From Nocardia shimofusensis NBRC 100134 (GTDB lineage: Bacteria; Actinomycetota; Actinomycetes; Mycobacteriales; Mycobacteriaceae), in contig NZ_BDBT01000006.1 of the NCBI RefSeq assembly GCF_001613125.1, forward strand, positions 1 to 64,000: DNA of 64,000 bases. Reading direction: 5' to 3'. How positions within the stretch are numbered: position 1 is the first letter of the stretch; every line of letters starts with the position of its first letter. The notes beneath the pieces are model-generated. The model was not told the DNA's origin and did not search any database. It worked only from the letters and a program-made list of their open reading frames with translations. The position numbers and the translations under genes are program-made. This document shows, piece after piece, positions 27,880 to 37,652 of this stretch.

Positions 27880-28670
27880 GCACCGCGACCTACCTGATCA
27901 GGTCGGTGCGCAGCGAATGCGCGAAACTGTCCTGGCGCAATTCCTTGTGGTACACGATCGTGCCCGCGGCCGTGCTGATCCCGATCCTGCTGAACTACGG
28001 GATCGCGATGGCGGTGCAGACGAACAAGTTCGACGGCGCGGGCGGCATGGACACCGACAACGCCGCCTACTGGATCATCGTGTTCTCCACCTTCATCCTG
28101 ATGGCGGGTGGGGTCTCCTCGCTGTGCTCGGAGTTCAAGGACAACACGATCCAGATCGTCTTCGGCATCCAGACGCGCCGCTGGCTGCTGCCCGTCGCCA
28201 AGCTGATCGTGTTCGGTGCGATCGCGGCACTCACCGCTTGGGTGACGACTTTCGTGATCCTGTGGGGCTTCCCGCGTCTGCTGCCCGATGTCTGGGGCCG
28301 CGTGGACGTGTTCTCCTCCGAGGGACTGCGGCTGTGGTTCGGCATCCCGCTGCTGACCGTGCTGGTCTGCGCCCTGGGCCTCGGCCTGGCCGCGCTGGTG
28401 CCGAAACCGGGCTTCGTGGTGATGATCGTGCTGCTGTGGAAGTTCGGCGTGGAAGTGTTCGTCAACTTCATCCCCGGCGACGTGGGCATGCTGGTGCAAC
28501 GCCTGATGCCGTTCAAGAACGGCGAACTCGGCGTCGGCCAGCTGGCGACGTTCAAGAGCTTGTTCGGCGGAGAGAACGGCTCGCTGCTGTATTTCGGCGC
28601 GCTGTGCCTGGCGCTGTTCGTGGCGGGCGTGGTTCGCCTGTCGCTGACCGATCTGAAGAACGACAACTGA
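27876..28670 (+). CDS. ABC-2 family permease
   Basis: 264 residues starting at a GTGA overlap with the ATPase gene. Six hydrophobic segments can be seen, among them AYWIIVFSTFILMAGGVSSL, LIVFGAIAALTAWVTTFVIL and FVVMIVLLWKFGVEVFV. The N-terminal VRSECAKLSWRNSLWYTIVP is the usual short cytoplasmic start of actinobacterial ABC-2 permeases (coupling helix ECAKL). With the preceding ATPase it forms a complete half-transporter pair that probably works as an exporter. The transported molecule is unknown. It ends 46 bases before an iron box that belongs to irtA. Confidence 0.85.
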   Translation: MSTATYLIRSVRSECAKLSWRNSLWYTIVPAAVLIPILLNYGIAMAVQTNKFDGAGGMDTDNAAYWIIVFSTFILMAGGVSSLCSEFKDNTIQIVFGIQTRRWLLPVAKLIVFGAIAALTAWVTTFVILWGFPRLLPDVWGRVDVFSSEGLRLWFGIPLLTVLVCALGLGLAALVPKPGFVVMIVLLWKFGVEVFVNFIPGDVGMLVQRLMPFKNGELGVGQLATFKSLFGGENGSLLYFGALCLALFVAGVVRLSLTDLKNDN

Positions 28671-28716
28671 CCCGTGCCGTACCGATTCGGCGGCACGACG
28701 GTCGCGGCGCTCGAAG

Positions 28717-28735
28717 TTTGTGTAGGCTAACCAAA
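28717..28735. promoter_or_regulatory. IdeR/DtxR-type iron box upstream of irtA
   Basis: TTTGTGTAGGCTAACCAAA matches 15 of 19 consensus positions by eye. It ends 25 bases before the irtA ATG, a position fitting repression by iron-bound IdeR. Confidence 0.75.
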
Positions 28736-28760
28736 GTCGCACGCGAGAGGACATGGCTGA

Positions 28761-31478
28761 ATGGCTCGCAGAGGATTCACCGGCGCGATGCTTCGTGCCT
28801 ACGGCATCCAGTATCACACCGCCACGGTCGTCGGTTCCGAACAGACGACGCCCCGGATGCGCCGGGTCTGGCTGACCGCGCCGACGCTGTTCGCCGAGAT
28901 CGACATCGAACCCACGGCCTGGCTGCGGATCTGGTTCCCGGCCGCGGACGGCTCGGACAAGGAGTTCCAGCGCGGCTACACCATCGCCGAAGTGGACTCC
29001 GAGACCGGCGATTTCGCCGTGGACTTCGTGCTGCACGAACCGGCGGGTCCGGCCTCGGCCTGGGCGCAACGGGCGCAGGCGGGCGAAGAGATCGAGGTGG
29101 CCTCGTTCGGCTCGCGGGGTTTCGCGATCCCCGAGGACCTGCCCGCGGGCTATCTGCTGATCGGCGATTCCGCCTCGATCCCGGCGATCAACTCCATCCT
29201 GCGCGCGCTCCCGCAGCACGTGTCGGTCGAGGTGTACCTCGAACAGCACCACGGCGACGACCAGCTCATCCCGCTGGCCGAACATCCGCTCGCGCGCGTG
29301 CACTGGGTGCCACGGACCTCCGAGCAGGCGATGGCCGCCGCGCTCGAGGCCCGCGACTGGTCGAACTGGTACTGCTGGGCCGGACCGGAATCCAAGGCGC
29401 TCAAACACATCCGGACCAGGGTCAAGGACGAATTCGGCTTCCCCAAGTCGGAGTTCTACCAGCAGGCGTACTGGGCGATCGGCCGTGCCATGGGCAAGGA
29501 GCGCGACGGCTCCGAGCTCGAGGACGCAGGGACCGACACCACCGAAGCCGCAGGGGCCGACACCACCGAGGCCGCAGGGACCACGGCCACCACCGACGTG
29601 CCCGAAGTGACGGCGGCGACCGAGAAGGTCGTCGAGCCGCCCGCGACTCCCGTCGCGCGGCCCGCCGCGGCGACCGTCGCGCCCACCAGGGGCAACTGGC
29701 GTTCGCAGGCGGGCAGCAAGCTCTTCGCCGAGCTGAAGCCGAAATTCGTGGTCGCGGGCGTACTCCAGGTACTGCTGACCCTGCTCCAGCTGGCGCCGTA
29801 CGTGCTGCTCGTGGAGCTGGCCCGGCATCTGCTGAAGGGCAGCGAGAACTCCACGTTGTGGGCGCTGGGCCTGTGGGCCGTGGGTCTGCTCGCGCTGAGC
29901 GCGGTGCTCGAGGCGGCGTTGCAACTGTGGCTGCACACCGTCGACGCCCGGTTCAGTCGTGACCTGCGCGGTCGCCTGCTGAGCAAACTGGCTCGCCTGC
30001 CGCTGGGCTGGTTCACCGCGCGCACCTCGGGCCAGATCGACAAGCTGGTCACCGGTGACACGCTGTCGCTGCACTACCTGGTGACGCACGCGGTGACCGA
30101 CGCGGTGGCCGCCGTCGTCGCGCCCATCGCCGTGCTGGTCTACCTGATCTGGGTGGACTGGCGACTGGGTCTGCTGCTGCTGGTGCCGATTCTCGCCTAC
30201 ATCATCACGATGATGACGATGATGGCCACCTCCGGTCCCAAGACGATGCAGTCGCAGCGGTGGGCCGAGCGGATGAACGGCGAGGCCACCTCCTACATGG
30301 ACGGCCAGCCGGTGATCCGGGTGTTCGGCGGTTCGGCCGCCTCGCCGTTCCGGCGCAGCCTCGACGACTACATCGCCTTCCTCGACGGCTGGCAGCGGCC
30401 CTTCGTCGGCAAGAAGGCGACGATGGACCTGATCACCCGGCCGGTCACCTTCCTGTGGCTGATCCTGCTCGCGGGCACCGCGCTGGTGGCGGGCGGCGGT
30501 CTCGATCCGGTGGATCTGCTGCCGTTCCTGTTCCTGGGCACCACCTTCGGATCACGGCTGCTCGGCATCGGCTACGGCCTGATGGGCCTGCGTGAGGGCC
30601 GCGTGGCCGCGCAGAACATCCAGGCCGCGCTGGACGAGAACGAACTCGACGTCCGCACCGGCGGCACGCGGTTCGAGGAGGCCGACGGCCATGTCGAATT
30701 CGACGGCGTCACCTTCGGATACCGCGCCGAGGCGCCGGTGGTCCAGGACGTCTCGCTGACCTTGGCTCCCGGCACGGTGACCGCCCTGGTCGGCCCTTCC
30801 GGCGCGGGCAAGTCGACGCTGGCCGCGCTGCTGGCGCGCTTCCACGATCCGCACGCCGGTGCGATCCGGATCGGCGGGCGCGACATCACGACCTTCACCC
30901 CCGACGAGCTGTACGCCAGGATCGGGTTCGTCTTCCAGGACGCCCAGCTGGTGCACGGTACCGTGCGGGAGAACATCGCCCTGGCCGTCCCGGACGCCTC
31001 CGAGGAGGCCGTCGTTCAGGCGGCGAAGGACGCCCGGCTGCACGAACGCATCCTGGCGCTGCCCCAGGGCTACGACACCGTGCTCGGCGCGAATGTCACG
31101 CTCTCCGGCGGTGAGCGGCAACGACTCACCATCGCGCGGGCGCTGCTCGCCGACACGCCGGTGCTGATCCTGGACGAGGCCACCGCCTTCGCCGACCCGG
31201 AGTCGGAATTCCTGGTGCAGCAGGCGATCAACCGCCTGACCGCCGGACGCACCGTGCTGGTGATCGCGCACCGGCTGCGCACCATCGCCGGCGCCGACCG
31301 CATCGTCGTGCTCGAGGGCGGCCGGGTCACCCAGACGGGCACGCACGACGACCTGATCGCCGAGCGAGGCCGCTACCGGCAGCTGTGGGAGGCGAGCGTG
31401 GACAGCGCGGCGAGCGTGGAGACAGCCGGTGCGGGCGTCGGCGGCGGTATCGGTGTGCATTCGAAGGAGAACGTCTGA
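28761..31478 (+). CDS. irtA: Siderophore importer IrtA: FAD reductase domain fused to ABC half-transporter
   Basis: 905 residues, close to mycobacterial IrtA. Residues 1-250 form a siderophore-interacting FAD domain: [11 protein letters not shown] holds the RxYT flavin motif, and [20 protein letters not shown] and [15 protein letters not shown] are the typical late segments. It would reduce ferric siderophore inside the cell. A linker with 8-residue repeats (near 256-271) leads to six membrane helices. The ATPase has Walker [19 protein letters not shown], signature [17 protein letters not shown] and Walker [17 protein letters not shown]. IrtA pairs with IrtB. Despite the exporter fold, IrtAB imports mycobactins. 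It follows an iron box and overlaps irtB by 1 base. Confidence 0.93.
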   Translation: MARRGFTGAMLRAYGIQYHTATVVGSEQTTPRMRRVWLTAPTLFAEIDIEPTAWLRIWFPAADGSDKEFQRGYTIAEVDSETGDFAVDFVLHEPAGPASAWAQRAQAGEEIEVASFGSRGFAIPEDLPAGYLLIGDSASIPAINSILRALPQHVSVEVYLEQHHGDDQLIPLAEHPLARVHWVPRTSEQAMAAALEARDWSNWYCWAGPESKALKHIRTRVKDEFGFPKSEFYQQAYWAIGRAMGKERDGSELEDAGTDTTEAAGADTTEAAGTTATTDVPEVTAATEKVVEPPATPVARPAAATVAPTRGNWRSQAGSKLFAELKPKFVVAGVLQVLLTLLQLAPYVLLVELARHLLKGSENSTLWALGLWAVGLLALSAVLEAALQLWLHTVDARFSRDLRGRLLSKLARLPLGWFTARTSGQIDKLVTGDTLSLHYLVTHAVTDAVAAVVAPIAVLVYLIWVDWRLGLLLLVPILAYIITMMTMMATSGPKTMQSQRWAERMNGEATSYMDGQPVIRVFGGSAASPFRRSLDDYIAFLDGWQRPFVGKKATMDLITRPVTFLWLILLAGTALVAGGGLDPVDLLPFLFLGTTFGSRLLGIGYGLMGLREGRVAAQNIQAALDENELDVRTGGTRFEEADGHVEFDGVTFGYRAEAPVVQDVSLTLAPGTVTALVGPSGAGKSTLAALLARFHDPHAGAIRIGGRDITTFTPDELYARIGFVFQDAQLVHGTVRENIALAVPDASEEAVVQAAKDARLHERILALPQGYDTVLGANVTLSGGERQRLTIARALLADTPVLILDEATAFADPESEFLVQQAINRLTAGRTVLVIAHRLRTIAGADRIVVLEGGRVTQTGTHDDLIAERGRYRQLWEASVDSAASVETAGAGVGGGIGVHSKENV
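29526..29573 (+). repeat. 24-bp in-frame tandem repeat in irtA linker
   Basis: Two 24-base copies starting GCAGGGACCGACACC, plus a partial third, encode A-G-[TA]-D-T-T-E-A. They lie in the linker between reductase and membrane domains. Confidence 0.8.
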
Positions 31479-33244
31479 TGTTCCGGACTGTGCTGAGCCT
31501 GCTGCCTCCCGCGCAGCGTGGCCGTGTCGCGGGCTATCTCGCGATCGAGGTCCTCTCGACGATCGTGCGGGCCGTCGCCGTCGTGCTGGTGGTTCCGCTG
31601 GTGACAGAGCTTTTCGGCGATGATCCCGGCGCCGCTTGGCGCTGGGTCGGCCTGCTGACCCTGGCGGTGGCGATCGGCTGGGTGGTCGACTCGATCGGCT
31701 ACCGGATCGGCTTCGATCTCGGCTTCGGCATCCTGGACAACGCGCAGCGTTCGGTGGCCGCTCAGGTGGCGCGCATCCCGTTGCGCTGGTTCACCGAAGA
31801 CAACTCGGCGACCGCGCGGCGCGCCATCGCCGGCACCGGTCCCGACCTCGTCGGGCTGGTCGGCTACCTGCTGACGCCGCTGATCCAGGGCATCCTGCTG
31901 CCGATCGCCATCGCGGTGGCCCTGGTGCCGATCGCCTGGCAGCTCGGCCTGGTCGCGCTGATCGCGGTGCCGCTGCTGCTGGGCGCGCTGTGGGGCGCCA
32001 ACCGGATCAGTCAGCAGGCCGACCGGGTGGCCGCCGCCGCCAACGGCGAGCTCACCGCGCGCATCATCGAATTCGCCCGCACCCAGGCCGCGTTGCGCGC
32101 TGCCCGCCGGGTGGAACCGGCGAGCAGTCAGGCCGGTGCGGCGCTGGCCGCCCAGCACGGCGCCACCCTGCGTCTGCTGCTGCTGAGCATCCCGGGGCAA
32201 CTGTTGTTCACCGTGGCCGCGCAGATCGCCCTGCTGGCGATGGCCGGGACCATCGCGTGGCTGGCGGTGCGCGGCACGATCGGGATTCCCGAGGCGATCG
32301 CCCTGATCGTGGTCGTGGTGCGGTTCGTGGAGCCGTTCACCTCGATTCGCGATCTGGCTCCGGCCATGGAGACCAGCCGCTCCACCCTGAAGGACATCCG
32401 CACCGTCATCGACACGCCGGGCCCGGAGTCCTCGGGTCGGGCCGGGGAACTCACCCCGGCCGCCGCCACGGTGCAATTGCGTTCCGTGCGTTTCGGTTAC
32501 GGCGACGACGAGAGCGAACCACCGGTGCTCGACGGTCTGGACCTGGAATTCCGAGCCGGTGAGGTCACCGCCATCGTCGGCCCGTCCGGCGCGGGCAAGA
32601 GCACGGTCCTCGGCCTGGTGGCCGGGCTCGAGCAGCCGAATGCGGGCAGCGTGGTCGTCGGCGGCGTCGATCTGGGCGAGCTGGACTCGGCGCATCGCTC
32701 GACGGTGAGCAGCATGGTCTTCCAACAGCCGTACCTGTTCGCCGGAACCATCAGGGAGAACGTGCTGTCGGGCAATCCCGAGGCAGGCGAGGACGAACTG
32801 GCCGCGGCGCTGCGCCTGGCGCGCGTCGAGGAGTTCGCCCGGCGGCTGCCCGACGGCGTGGATACCGTGGTCGGGGAAGCGGGAACGGCGTTGTCCGGCG
32901 GTGAGCGCCAGCGGGTTTCGATCGCTCGCGCGCTGCTCAAGCCGTCGTCGGTGTTGCTCGTCGACGAGGGCACCAGCGCGCTGGACGCGGAGAACGAGGC
33001 CGCGGTCGTGACGGCCATCGGCGAGGATCCCCGGCAGCGCACCCGCATCGTGGTGACGCATCGGCTGTCCACCATCGCCGGCGCGGACCGCGTGCTGTTC
33101 CTCGACGGCGGTCGCGTGGTCGAGGACGGCACCGTCGCGGAGTTGCTGGCCGCGGACGGACGCTTCGCGCGGTTCTGGCGGCATCAGAACGATGCCGCCG
33201 GATGGCGCATCACCTCGGAAACCGTTTCGGTCGGCGGAAACTGA
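31478..33244 (+). CDS. irtB: Siderophore importer half-transporter IrtB
   Basis: 588 residues from ATG 31478, overlapping the irtA stop as TGATG. The start [20 protein letters not shown] leads into six membrane helices. The ATPase domain has Walker [22 protein letters not shown]-loop VFQQPYLFAGTIRENVLSGN, signature [17 protein letters not shown] and Walker B VLLVDEGTSALD. Both ATP sites of the IrtAB pair therefore look functional. Its partner IrtA holds the flavin reductase. A hairpin at 33259-33286 closes the operon before the three-iron-box region of the biosynthesis genes. Confidence 0.92.
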   Translation: MFRTVLSLLPPAQRGRVAGYLAIEVLSTIVRAVAVVLVVPLVTELFGDDPGAAWRWVGLLTLAVAIGWVVDSIGYRIGFDLGFGILDNAQRSVAAQVARIPLRWFTEDNSATARRAIAGTGPDLVGLVGYLLTPLIQGILLPIAIAVALVPIAWQLGLVALIAVPLLLGALWGANRISQQADRVAAAANGELTARIIEFARTQAALRAARRVEPASSQAGAALAAQHGATLRLLLLSIPGQLLFTVAAQIALLAMAGTIAWLAVRGTIGIPEAIALIVVVVRFVEPFTSIRDLAPAMETSRSTLKDIRTVIDTPGPESSGRAGELTPAAATVQLRSVRFGYGDDESEPPVLDGLDLEFRAGEVTAIVGPSGAGKSTVLGLVAGLEQPNAGSVVVGGVDLGELDSAHRSTVSSMVFQQPYLFAGTIRENVLSGNPEAGEDELAAALRLARVEEFARRLPDGVDTVVGEAGTALSGGERQRVSIARALLKPSSVLLVDEGTSALDAENEAAVVTAIGEDPRQRTRIVVTHRLSTIAGADRVLFLDGGRVVEDGTVAELLAADGRFARFWRHQNDAAGWRITSETVSVGGN

Positions 33245-33258
33245 CTTTCGACGGAAGG

Positions 33259-33286
33259 CGCCCGCCACGAGCACTCGTGGCGGGCG
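33259..33286 (+). terminator. Hairpin after irtB
   Basis: CGCCCGCCACGAG pairs exactly with CTCGTGGCGGGCG. The drawn loop is 2 bases, in practice 4 or more. It begins 15 bases after the irtB stop. Confidence 0.65.
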
Positions 33287-33380
33287 TCCTCGTTGTGCCC
33301 GAAGTTGTCTGCCCGCAACAGATCTGGTGTCGGAAAGCGCGAAATCCCGGGCGTCTCGTGGCGAACTGGACAAGCAAAGG

Positions 33381-33399
33381 TGAGGTTAGTGTAACCTAA
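33381..33399. promoter_or_regulatory. IdeR/DtxR-type iron box 1 of NRPS promoter
   Basis: TGAGGTTAGTGTAACCTAA matches 16 of 19 positions of the IdeR consensus, the best match by count in the window. It lies about 140 bases before the NRPS start. Confidence 0.8.
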
Positions 33400-33472
33400 C
33401 CAATCGGAGACGATGTGGCGTTGTCCGCAGCTCGACGCTCTGCCTCGAAGGGGCGGGCCGATATCGGGGGCC

Positions 33473-33488
33473 GGTTAGCATTACCTAA
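33473..33488. promoter_or_regulatory. IdeR/DtxR-type iron box 2 of NRPS promoter (partial match)
   Basis: GGTTAGCATTACCTAA matches 13 of the last 16 consensus positions; its left end is degenerate. It lies 51 bases before the NRPS start. Confidence 0.55.
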
Positions 33489-33492
33489 TTTC

Positions 33493-33511
33493 TTAGGGTA
33501 CGCTAACTTCG
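33493..33511. promoter_or_regulatory. IdeR/DtxR-type iron box 3 of NRPS promoter
   Basis: TTAGGGTACGCTAACTTCG matches 14 of 19 consensus positions. It begins 5 bases after box 2 and 28 bases before the start codon, where bound protein would block transcription. Confidence 0.6.
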
Positions 33512-33539
33512 AAAACCTGATCTTGCGAGAGGCGTTCTC

Positions 33540-36500
33540 ATGGTGGTTGCTCGTCCCGAGGCGAGGGCGGATATCGATATCCGAGCAGAAGTCGGATCAG
33601 TTCTGGGTATCGCGCCGGAGTCGCTCGACCTGGACGGCGACCTGATCACGCAGGGCCTGGATTCGCTGCGGATGATGCGGCTGGCGGGCCAGTGGCGTAA
33701 GCGCGGGCACGACATCGATTTCGCCCGGCTGTCCGGGGCGCCGACGATCCGGGCCTGGACGGCCTTGCTCCTCGGCGACGCCGCCGATGGTGCGGACTCG
33801 GATCGGGGCGCGAGGTCCGCGGAGCCCGCCGAGCGGATCGGCGATCTCACCAGCGACCTCGGCGCCGCGTTCCCGCTGGCCCCGATGCAGCACGCGTACT
33901 GGATCGGGCGCTCCGACAGCCACGCCTACGGCGACGTCGCGGCCCACCTCTACATCGAGTTCGACGGCCACGACTTGGAGCCGGAGCGCTTCCGCGACGC
34001 GGTCACGAAACTTCTGCTGCGCCATCCCATGCTGCGGATTCGGGTATTGCCCGACGGCACCCAGCTGGTCGGCGCACCGCATCCGGAGGCCATCGCGATC
34101 CACGACCTGCGCGAGCAGTCGCCGGAATCGGCCGCCGACATCCTGGCCCGCCGCCGCGAACAGGGAACCCACCGCGCGCTGCCGATCGAGGACGGCGCGG
34201 TCGTCCGCGTGGAACTGAGCCTGCTGCCCGGCGGCGGCAGCCGGGTCCACCTCGATGTGGACATGATCGCCGCCGACGCCATGAGCTACCGCGTGCTGGT
34301 CGACGACCTGGCCCGCATCTACCGCGGCGAGCATCTGCCCGAGCTGCGTGTGCACTTCCCCGCACTCTCTGCCGAGCGCACCGGCCGCACCCCCGACGAA
34401 GCGGATATCGCCTGGTGGCGGGAACGGATCGCGGATCTGCCCGGCCCGCCGGAACTTCCGGTGCGTGAGGCCGCCGCGCGCGGCGAGGCGCCCCCTGCGA
34501 CCGTGCGCCTGCACCATGCCATCGACGCCACCGACCGCAAGCGTCTCGAGGAGTACGCCCACAAGCGTGGTGTCACTCCGGCCGCCGCGGTGGCCGCGGT
34601 CTTCGCCGAGGCTGTCGGCGCGTACTCCGCCGGTCCCCGCTTCCTGCTGACGGTGCCGCTGTTCGACCGCGACCCGGTGCACCCCGATGTCGAGAAGGTG
34701 GTCGGTGACTTCACCTCCTCGCTCGTCATCGATGTCGACCTGCGCGAGAACCTGACCCTCGCCGAGCGCGCCAGGGCGATGCGGGTGGCCATGCACGAGG
34801 CGGCCGCGCACGGCAGCTTCGGCGGCCTGGATGTACTGCGTGAACTGAGCAGGCAGCGGGGCGAACCCGTGGTGTCGCCGGTGGTGTTCACCAGCGCGCT
34901 CGGACTGGGCGAGCTGTTCTCCCCTGCGGTCACCGAGGTGTTCGGCGAGCCGTCGTGGATCGTCTCCCAGGGCCCGCAGGTGCTGCTCGACGCCCAGGTC
35001 ACCGAGCTCGCGGGCGGTCTGCTGCTCAACTGGGACGTGCGGGCCTCCGATCTCGAACTCGACACCGCCCGTGAGATGTTCGCCTACTACGTTCGGCTGC
35101 TCGATCTGCTGATGGCCGACGAGTGGGATCGGCCCGCCCCGGACCCGGTCTCCGACGAGGTCCGCGCCCAGCGGCTTTCGGTCGAGCGACCGCTGCCCGG
35201 CACCGAGTTCTTCGACGGCACACTGCACGGACACTTCCTCGCCTCCGCCGAACAGCGCGCCGAGGCTCCGGCGATCATCAGCGACGCGCGCACCTGGAGC
35301 CATGCCGAACTGGCGCAGGAGGCCCGCCGGGTGGCCGGTGCGCTGCTGGCCGCGGGCGTGGGCGCCGGTGACACCGTGATCGTCGATCTGGCCAAGGGCG
35401 GCGACCAGATCGTGGCCGCCCTCGGCGTGCTCACCGCGGGCGCGGCGTATGTGCCGATGGCGCCCACCCAGCCGCGGGCCCGCCGCGAGCGGATCGCCTC
35501 GGTGGCGACCCCGGCCGCGATCCTCACCGATCACCCGCAGCGCTGGGCGGATTCGGCCGTCCCGGTGCTCGGGCCGGCGGACGCGCGCACCGCCGCGCCC
35601 GCCGAGCCGGTGGCGGTGTCCACCGACGCACTGGCCTACGTGCTGTTCACCTCCGGCTCCACCGGTCTGCCCAAGGGCGTGCAGGTGCCGCACCGCGCGG
35701 CCGTGGCGACTCTCACCGATCTGGTGCGCCGTTACGAACTGGGCGCGAACGATCGCAGCCTGCAGGTCTCCGCGCTGGAGTTCGACCTGTCGGTCTTCGA
35801 CATCTTCGGTCTGCTCGCCGTGGGCGGCGCGGTGGTGGTTCCCATCGACGACCCGGACGCCAAGGTCGACACCTGGACCCGTCTGCTGCGCGACGCTCAG
35901 GTGACGGTGCTGAACTGCGTTCCCTCGGTCCTCGGCATGATCCTCGACATCGCCCCGCTGCCGGCCGCGCTGCGGGTGATCATCATGGGTGGCGACAAAG
36001 TCGACGTCTCGCTGCTGCACCGCGTCGGCGCGCAACTGCCCGGCTGCCGCGTCGCCGGTCTGGGCGGCACCACCGAGACCGCCATCCATTCCACGGTGTG
36101 CGAGGCGCCGGACGTGCCCGCGGGCGCGACCTTCGTGCCCTACGGCGTGCCGCTGGACGGCGTGCGCTGCCGGGTCGTCGACGCCGTCGGCCGGGACCGG
36201 CCCGACCGCGTCCCCGGCGAGCTGTGGATCGGCGGCGCGGGTGTGGCCGACGGCTACCGCGGCGATCCGGAGCGCACCGCGGACCGGTTCGTGACCGTCG
36301 AGGGCGTGCGCTGGTACCGCACCGGCGACATGGTGCGCTACCTGCCCGGCGGGTTCCTGGACTTCCTCGGCCGCGCCGACCACATGGTCAAGATCCGTGG
36401 TTACCGGGTGGAACTCGGTGAGGTGGAAGCGGGTCTGCTCGGTCTGGACGCGGTCACCGGGGCGGTGGCCTGGTCCGACGGCAAGGATCTGCGCGCCGCG

Positions 36501-37652
36501 GTCACCGCGACCGGCGCCACCGGCGAATCGCTGCGCGAACAGCTCACCGAAGCCCTTCCATCGCACATGATTCCGCGCTCGATCACCGTGACGGAGCACC
36601 TGCCGCTGACCTCCAACGGCAAGTACGACCGCGCGAAGGTCCAGCAGCTCGTCGTCGCCGAGGACCGGTCGGCCGCGGTCGCGCCACGCACCCCCGTCGA
36701 GTCGGCCCTGGCGGAGATCCTCGGCACCGTGCTGAGCACCCGACCGCTCGGCGTCACCGACGACTTCCTCGCACTCGGCGGGGATTCGGTGCTGGCCACC
36801 GCGTTCGTCGCGAAAGTCCGCCGCTGGCTGGATGTGCCCCGGTTGACGGTCGCCGAGATCTTCGGCCGCCGCACCCTCGCGGGTCTCGCGCAGCGCCTGA
36901 CCGAACTCGACGGCGAACGCGCCGAGCGGGTGGCGGCGCTTTTCCTGGAGGTCATGCAGTTGTCCGACGCACAGGTCGACGCCGAACTCACCGCAGCCGA
37001 ACTCGCCACAGCCGAACTCACCGCAGCCGAACTCACCACCACCGAACTCGCCACCACCAGGGCGCTGCCGTCCTACGAGTTCGAGCACCGGCGGATGACG
37101 GTCGAACTCGACGCGGTGATCGCGCACGAGTGGCTCACCCATCCGAAGTCGGGCTACTGGGGGATGCTCGACAGCACCGTCGCCGAGGTGGCGGAGCTCA
37201 TCCGGCACAGCGCGACGGTCGGCGGTTCGCCCGAATTCGGTCTGCGGATGGGCAGTTACGAGGGGGAGCGCTCGTTCTTCTTCGAGCTCTACAACCCGGC
37301 GGTGGGCGATCTGGCACAGCCCGGCACCGGGTACACCTACGTCCCCGGTGACATCGGCATGCACCTGCTGGTCTCGCCCAGCGACAAGCGCCTGCCCGGC
37401 TTCACCGCGAACGTGATGCTGCACATCATGCGGACCGCGTTCTTCGAATCGGGCGCGCAGCGGGTGGTCGTGGAGCCGGACGTGCGCAATCTCGATGTGC
37501 AGCGGCTCAATGCCGCGGTCGGTTTCGTCGTCGCCGGTGACTACCCGGTGGCCGACAAGATCGCGCGGCTGAGTTACTGCACGCGGGAGGACTTCCTGCG
37601 GGCGACCGACAACGGGCGGATCATCACGCCGCAGGCGCAGATCGATTCGTGA
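33540..37652 (+). CDS. NRPS with ArCP-Cy-A-PCP and fused C-terminal GNAT acyltransferase
   Basis: 1370 residues. Carrier domain 1-90 (QGLDSLRMM, Ser42) resembles the aryl carrier of MbtB. The cyclization domain (about 110-530) has D241-M-I-A-A-D246-A-M-S, the DxxxxD motif that replaces the condensation His motif. The adenylation domain (about 555-1040) has [13 protein letters not shown] and [10 protein letters not shown] second carrier follows (LGGDSVLAT, Ser near 1083), then a repeat linker, then an IucB/MbtK-like GNAT domain (about 1175-1370). Reading the pocket by eye gives D-L-F-N-I-G-L-I-H-K, nearest to the Thr code. Expected product: hydroxyphenyl-(methyl)oxazoline on the carrier. Salicylate must be activated by an enzyme outside the window. 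The GNAT fusion is unlike MbtB. Three iron boxes precede it. Confidence 0.9.
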   Translation: MVVARPEARADIDIRAEVGSVLGIAPESLDLDGDLITQGLDSLRMMRLAGQWRKRGHDIDFARLSGAPTIRAWTALLLGDAADGADSDRGARSAEPAERIGDLTSDLGAAFPLAPMQHAYWIGRSDSHAYGDVAAHLYIEFDGHDLEPERFRDAVTKLLLRHPMLRIRVLPDGTQLVGAPHPEAIAIHDLREQSPESAADILARRREQGTHRALPIEDGAVVRVELSLLPGGGSRVHLDVDMIAADAMSYRVLVDDLARIYRGEHLPELRVHFPALSAERTGRTPDEADIAWWRERIADLPGPPELPVREAAARGEAPPATVRLHHAIDATDRKRLEEYAHKRGVTPAAAVAAVFAEAVGAYSAGPRFLLTVPLFDRDPVHPDVEKVVGDFTSSLVIDVDLRENLTLAERARAMRVAMHEAAAHGSFGGLDVLRELSRQRGEPVVSPVVFTSALGLGELFSPAVTEVFGEPSWIVSQGPQVLLDAQVTELAGGLLLNWDVRASDLELDTAREMFAYYVRLLDLLMADEWDRPAPDPVSDEVRAQRLSVERPLPGTEFFDGTLHGHFLASAEQRAEAPAIISDARTWSHAELAQEARRVAGALLAAGVGAGDTVIVDLAKGGDQIVAALGVLTAGAAYVPMAPTQPRARRERIASVATPAAILTDHPQRWADSAVPVLGPADARTAAPAEPVAVSTDALAYVLFTSGSTGLPKGVQVPHRAAVATLTDLVRRYELGANDRSLQVSALEFDLSVFDIFGLLAVGGAVVVPIDDPDAKVDTWTRLLRDAQVTVLNCVPSVLGMILDIAPLPAALRVIIMGGDKVDVSLLHRVGAQLPGCRVAGLGGTTETAIHSTVCEAPDVPAGATFVPYGVPLDGVRCRVVDAVGRDRPDRVPGELWIGGAGVADGYRGDPERTADRFVTVEGVRWYRTGDMVRYLPGGFLDFLGRADHMVKIRGYRVELGEVEAGLLGLDAVTGAVAWSDGKDLRAAVTATGATGESLREQLTEALPSHMIPRSITVTEHLPLTSNGKYDRAKVQQLVVAEDRSAAVAPRTPVESALAEILGTVLSTRPLGVTDDFLALGGDSVLATAFVAKVRRWLDVPRLTVAEIFGRRTLAGLAQRLTELDGERAERVAALFLEVMQLSDAQVDAELTAAELATAELTAAELTTTELATTRALPSYEFEHRRMTVELDAVIAHEWLTHPKSGYWGMLDSTVAEVAELIRHSATVGGSPEFGLRMGSYEGERSFFFELYNPAVGDLAQPGTGYTYVPGDIGMHLLVSPSDKRLPGFTANVMLHIMRTAFFESGAQRVVVEPDVRNLDVQRLNAAVGFVVAGDYPVADKIARLSYCTREDFLRATDNGRIITPQAQIDS
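36981..37055 (+). repeat. 15-bp in-frame tandem repeat in NRPS linker
   Basis: Five copies of a unit like GCCGAACTCACCGCA encode A-E-L-T-A variants. They occupy the linker between the last carrier domain and the GNAT domain. Confidence 0.85.

Noticed and set aside
27142..28670. Assigning the ABC-2 pair as the siderophore exporter
   Set aside because: Position alone is not enough: the ATPase has a BcrA-like signature and no iron box directly precedes it.
33597..37424. Long open frame on the minus strand opposite the NRPS gene
   Set aside because: Such antisense frames are expected in very GC-rich DNA. Its translation is low-complexity (Gly/Gln/His/Arg-rich) and resembles no protein, while the plus frame has full NRPS motifs.
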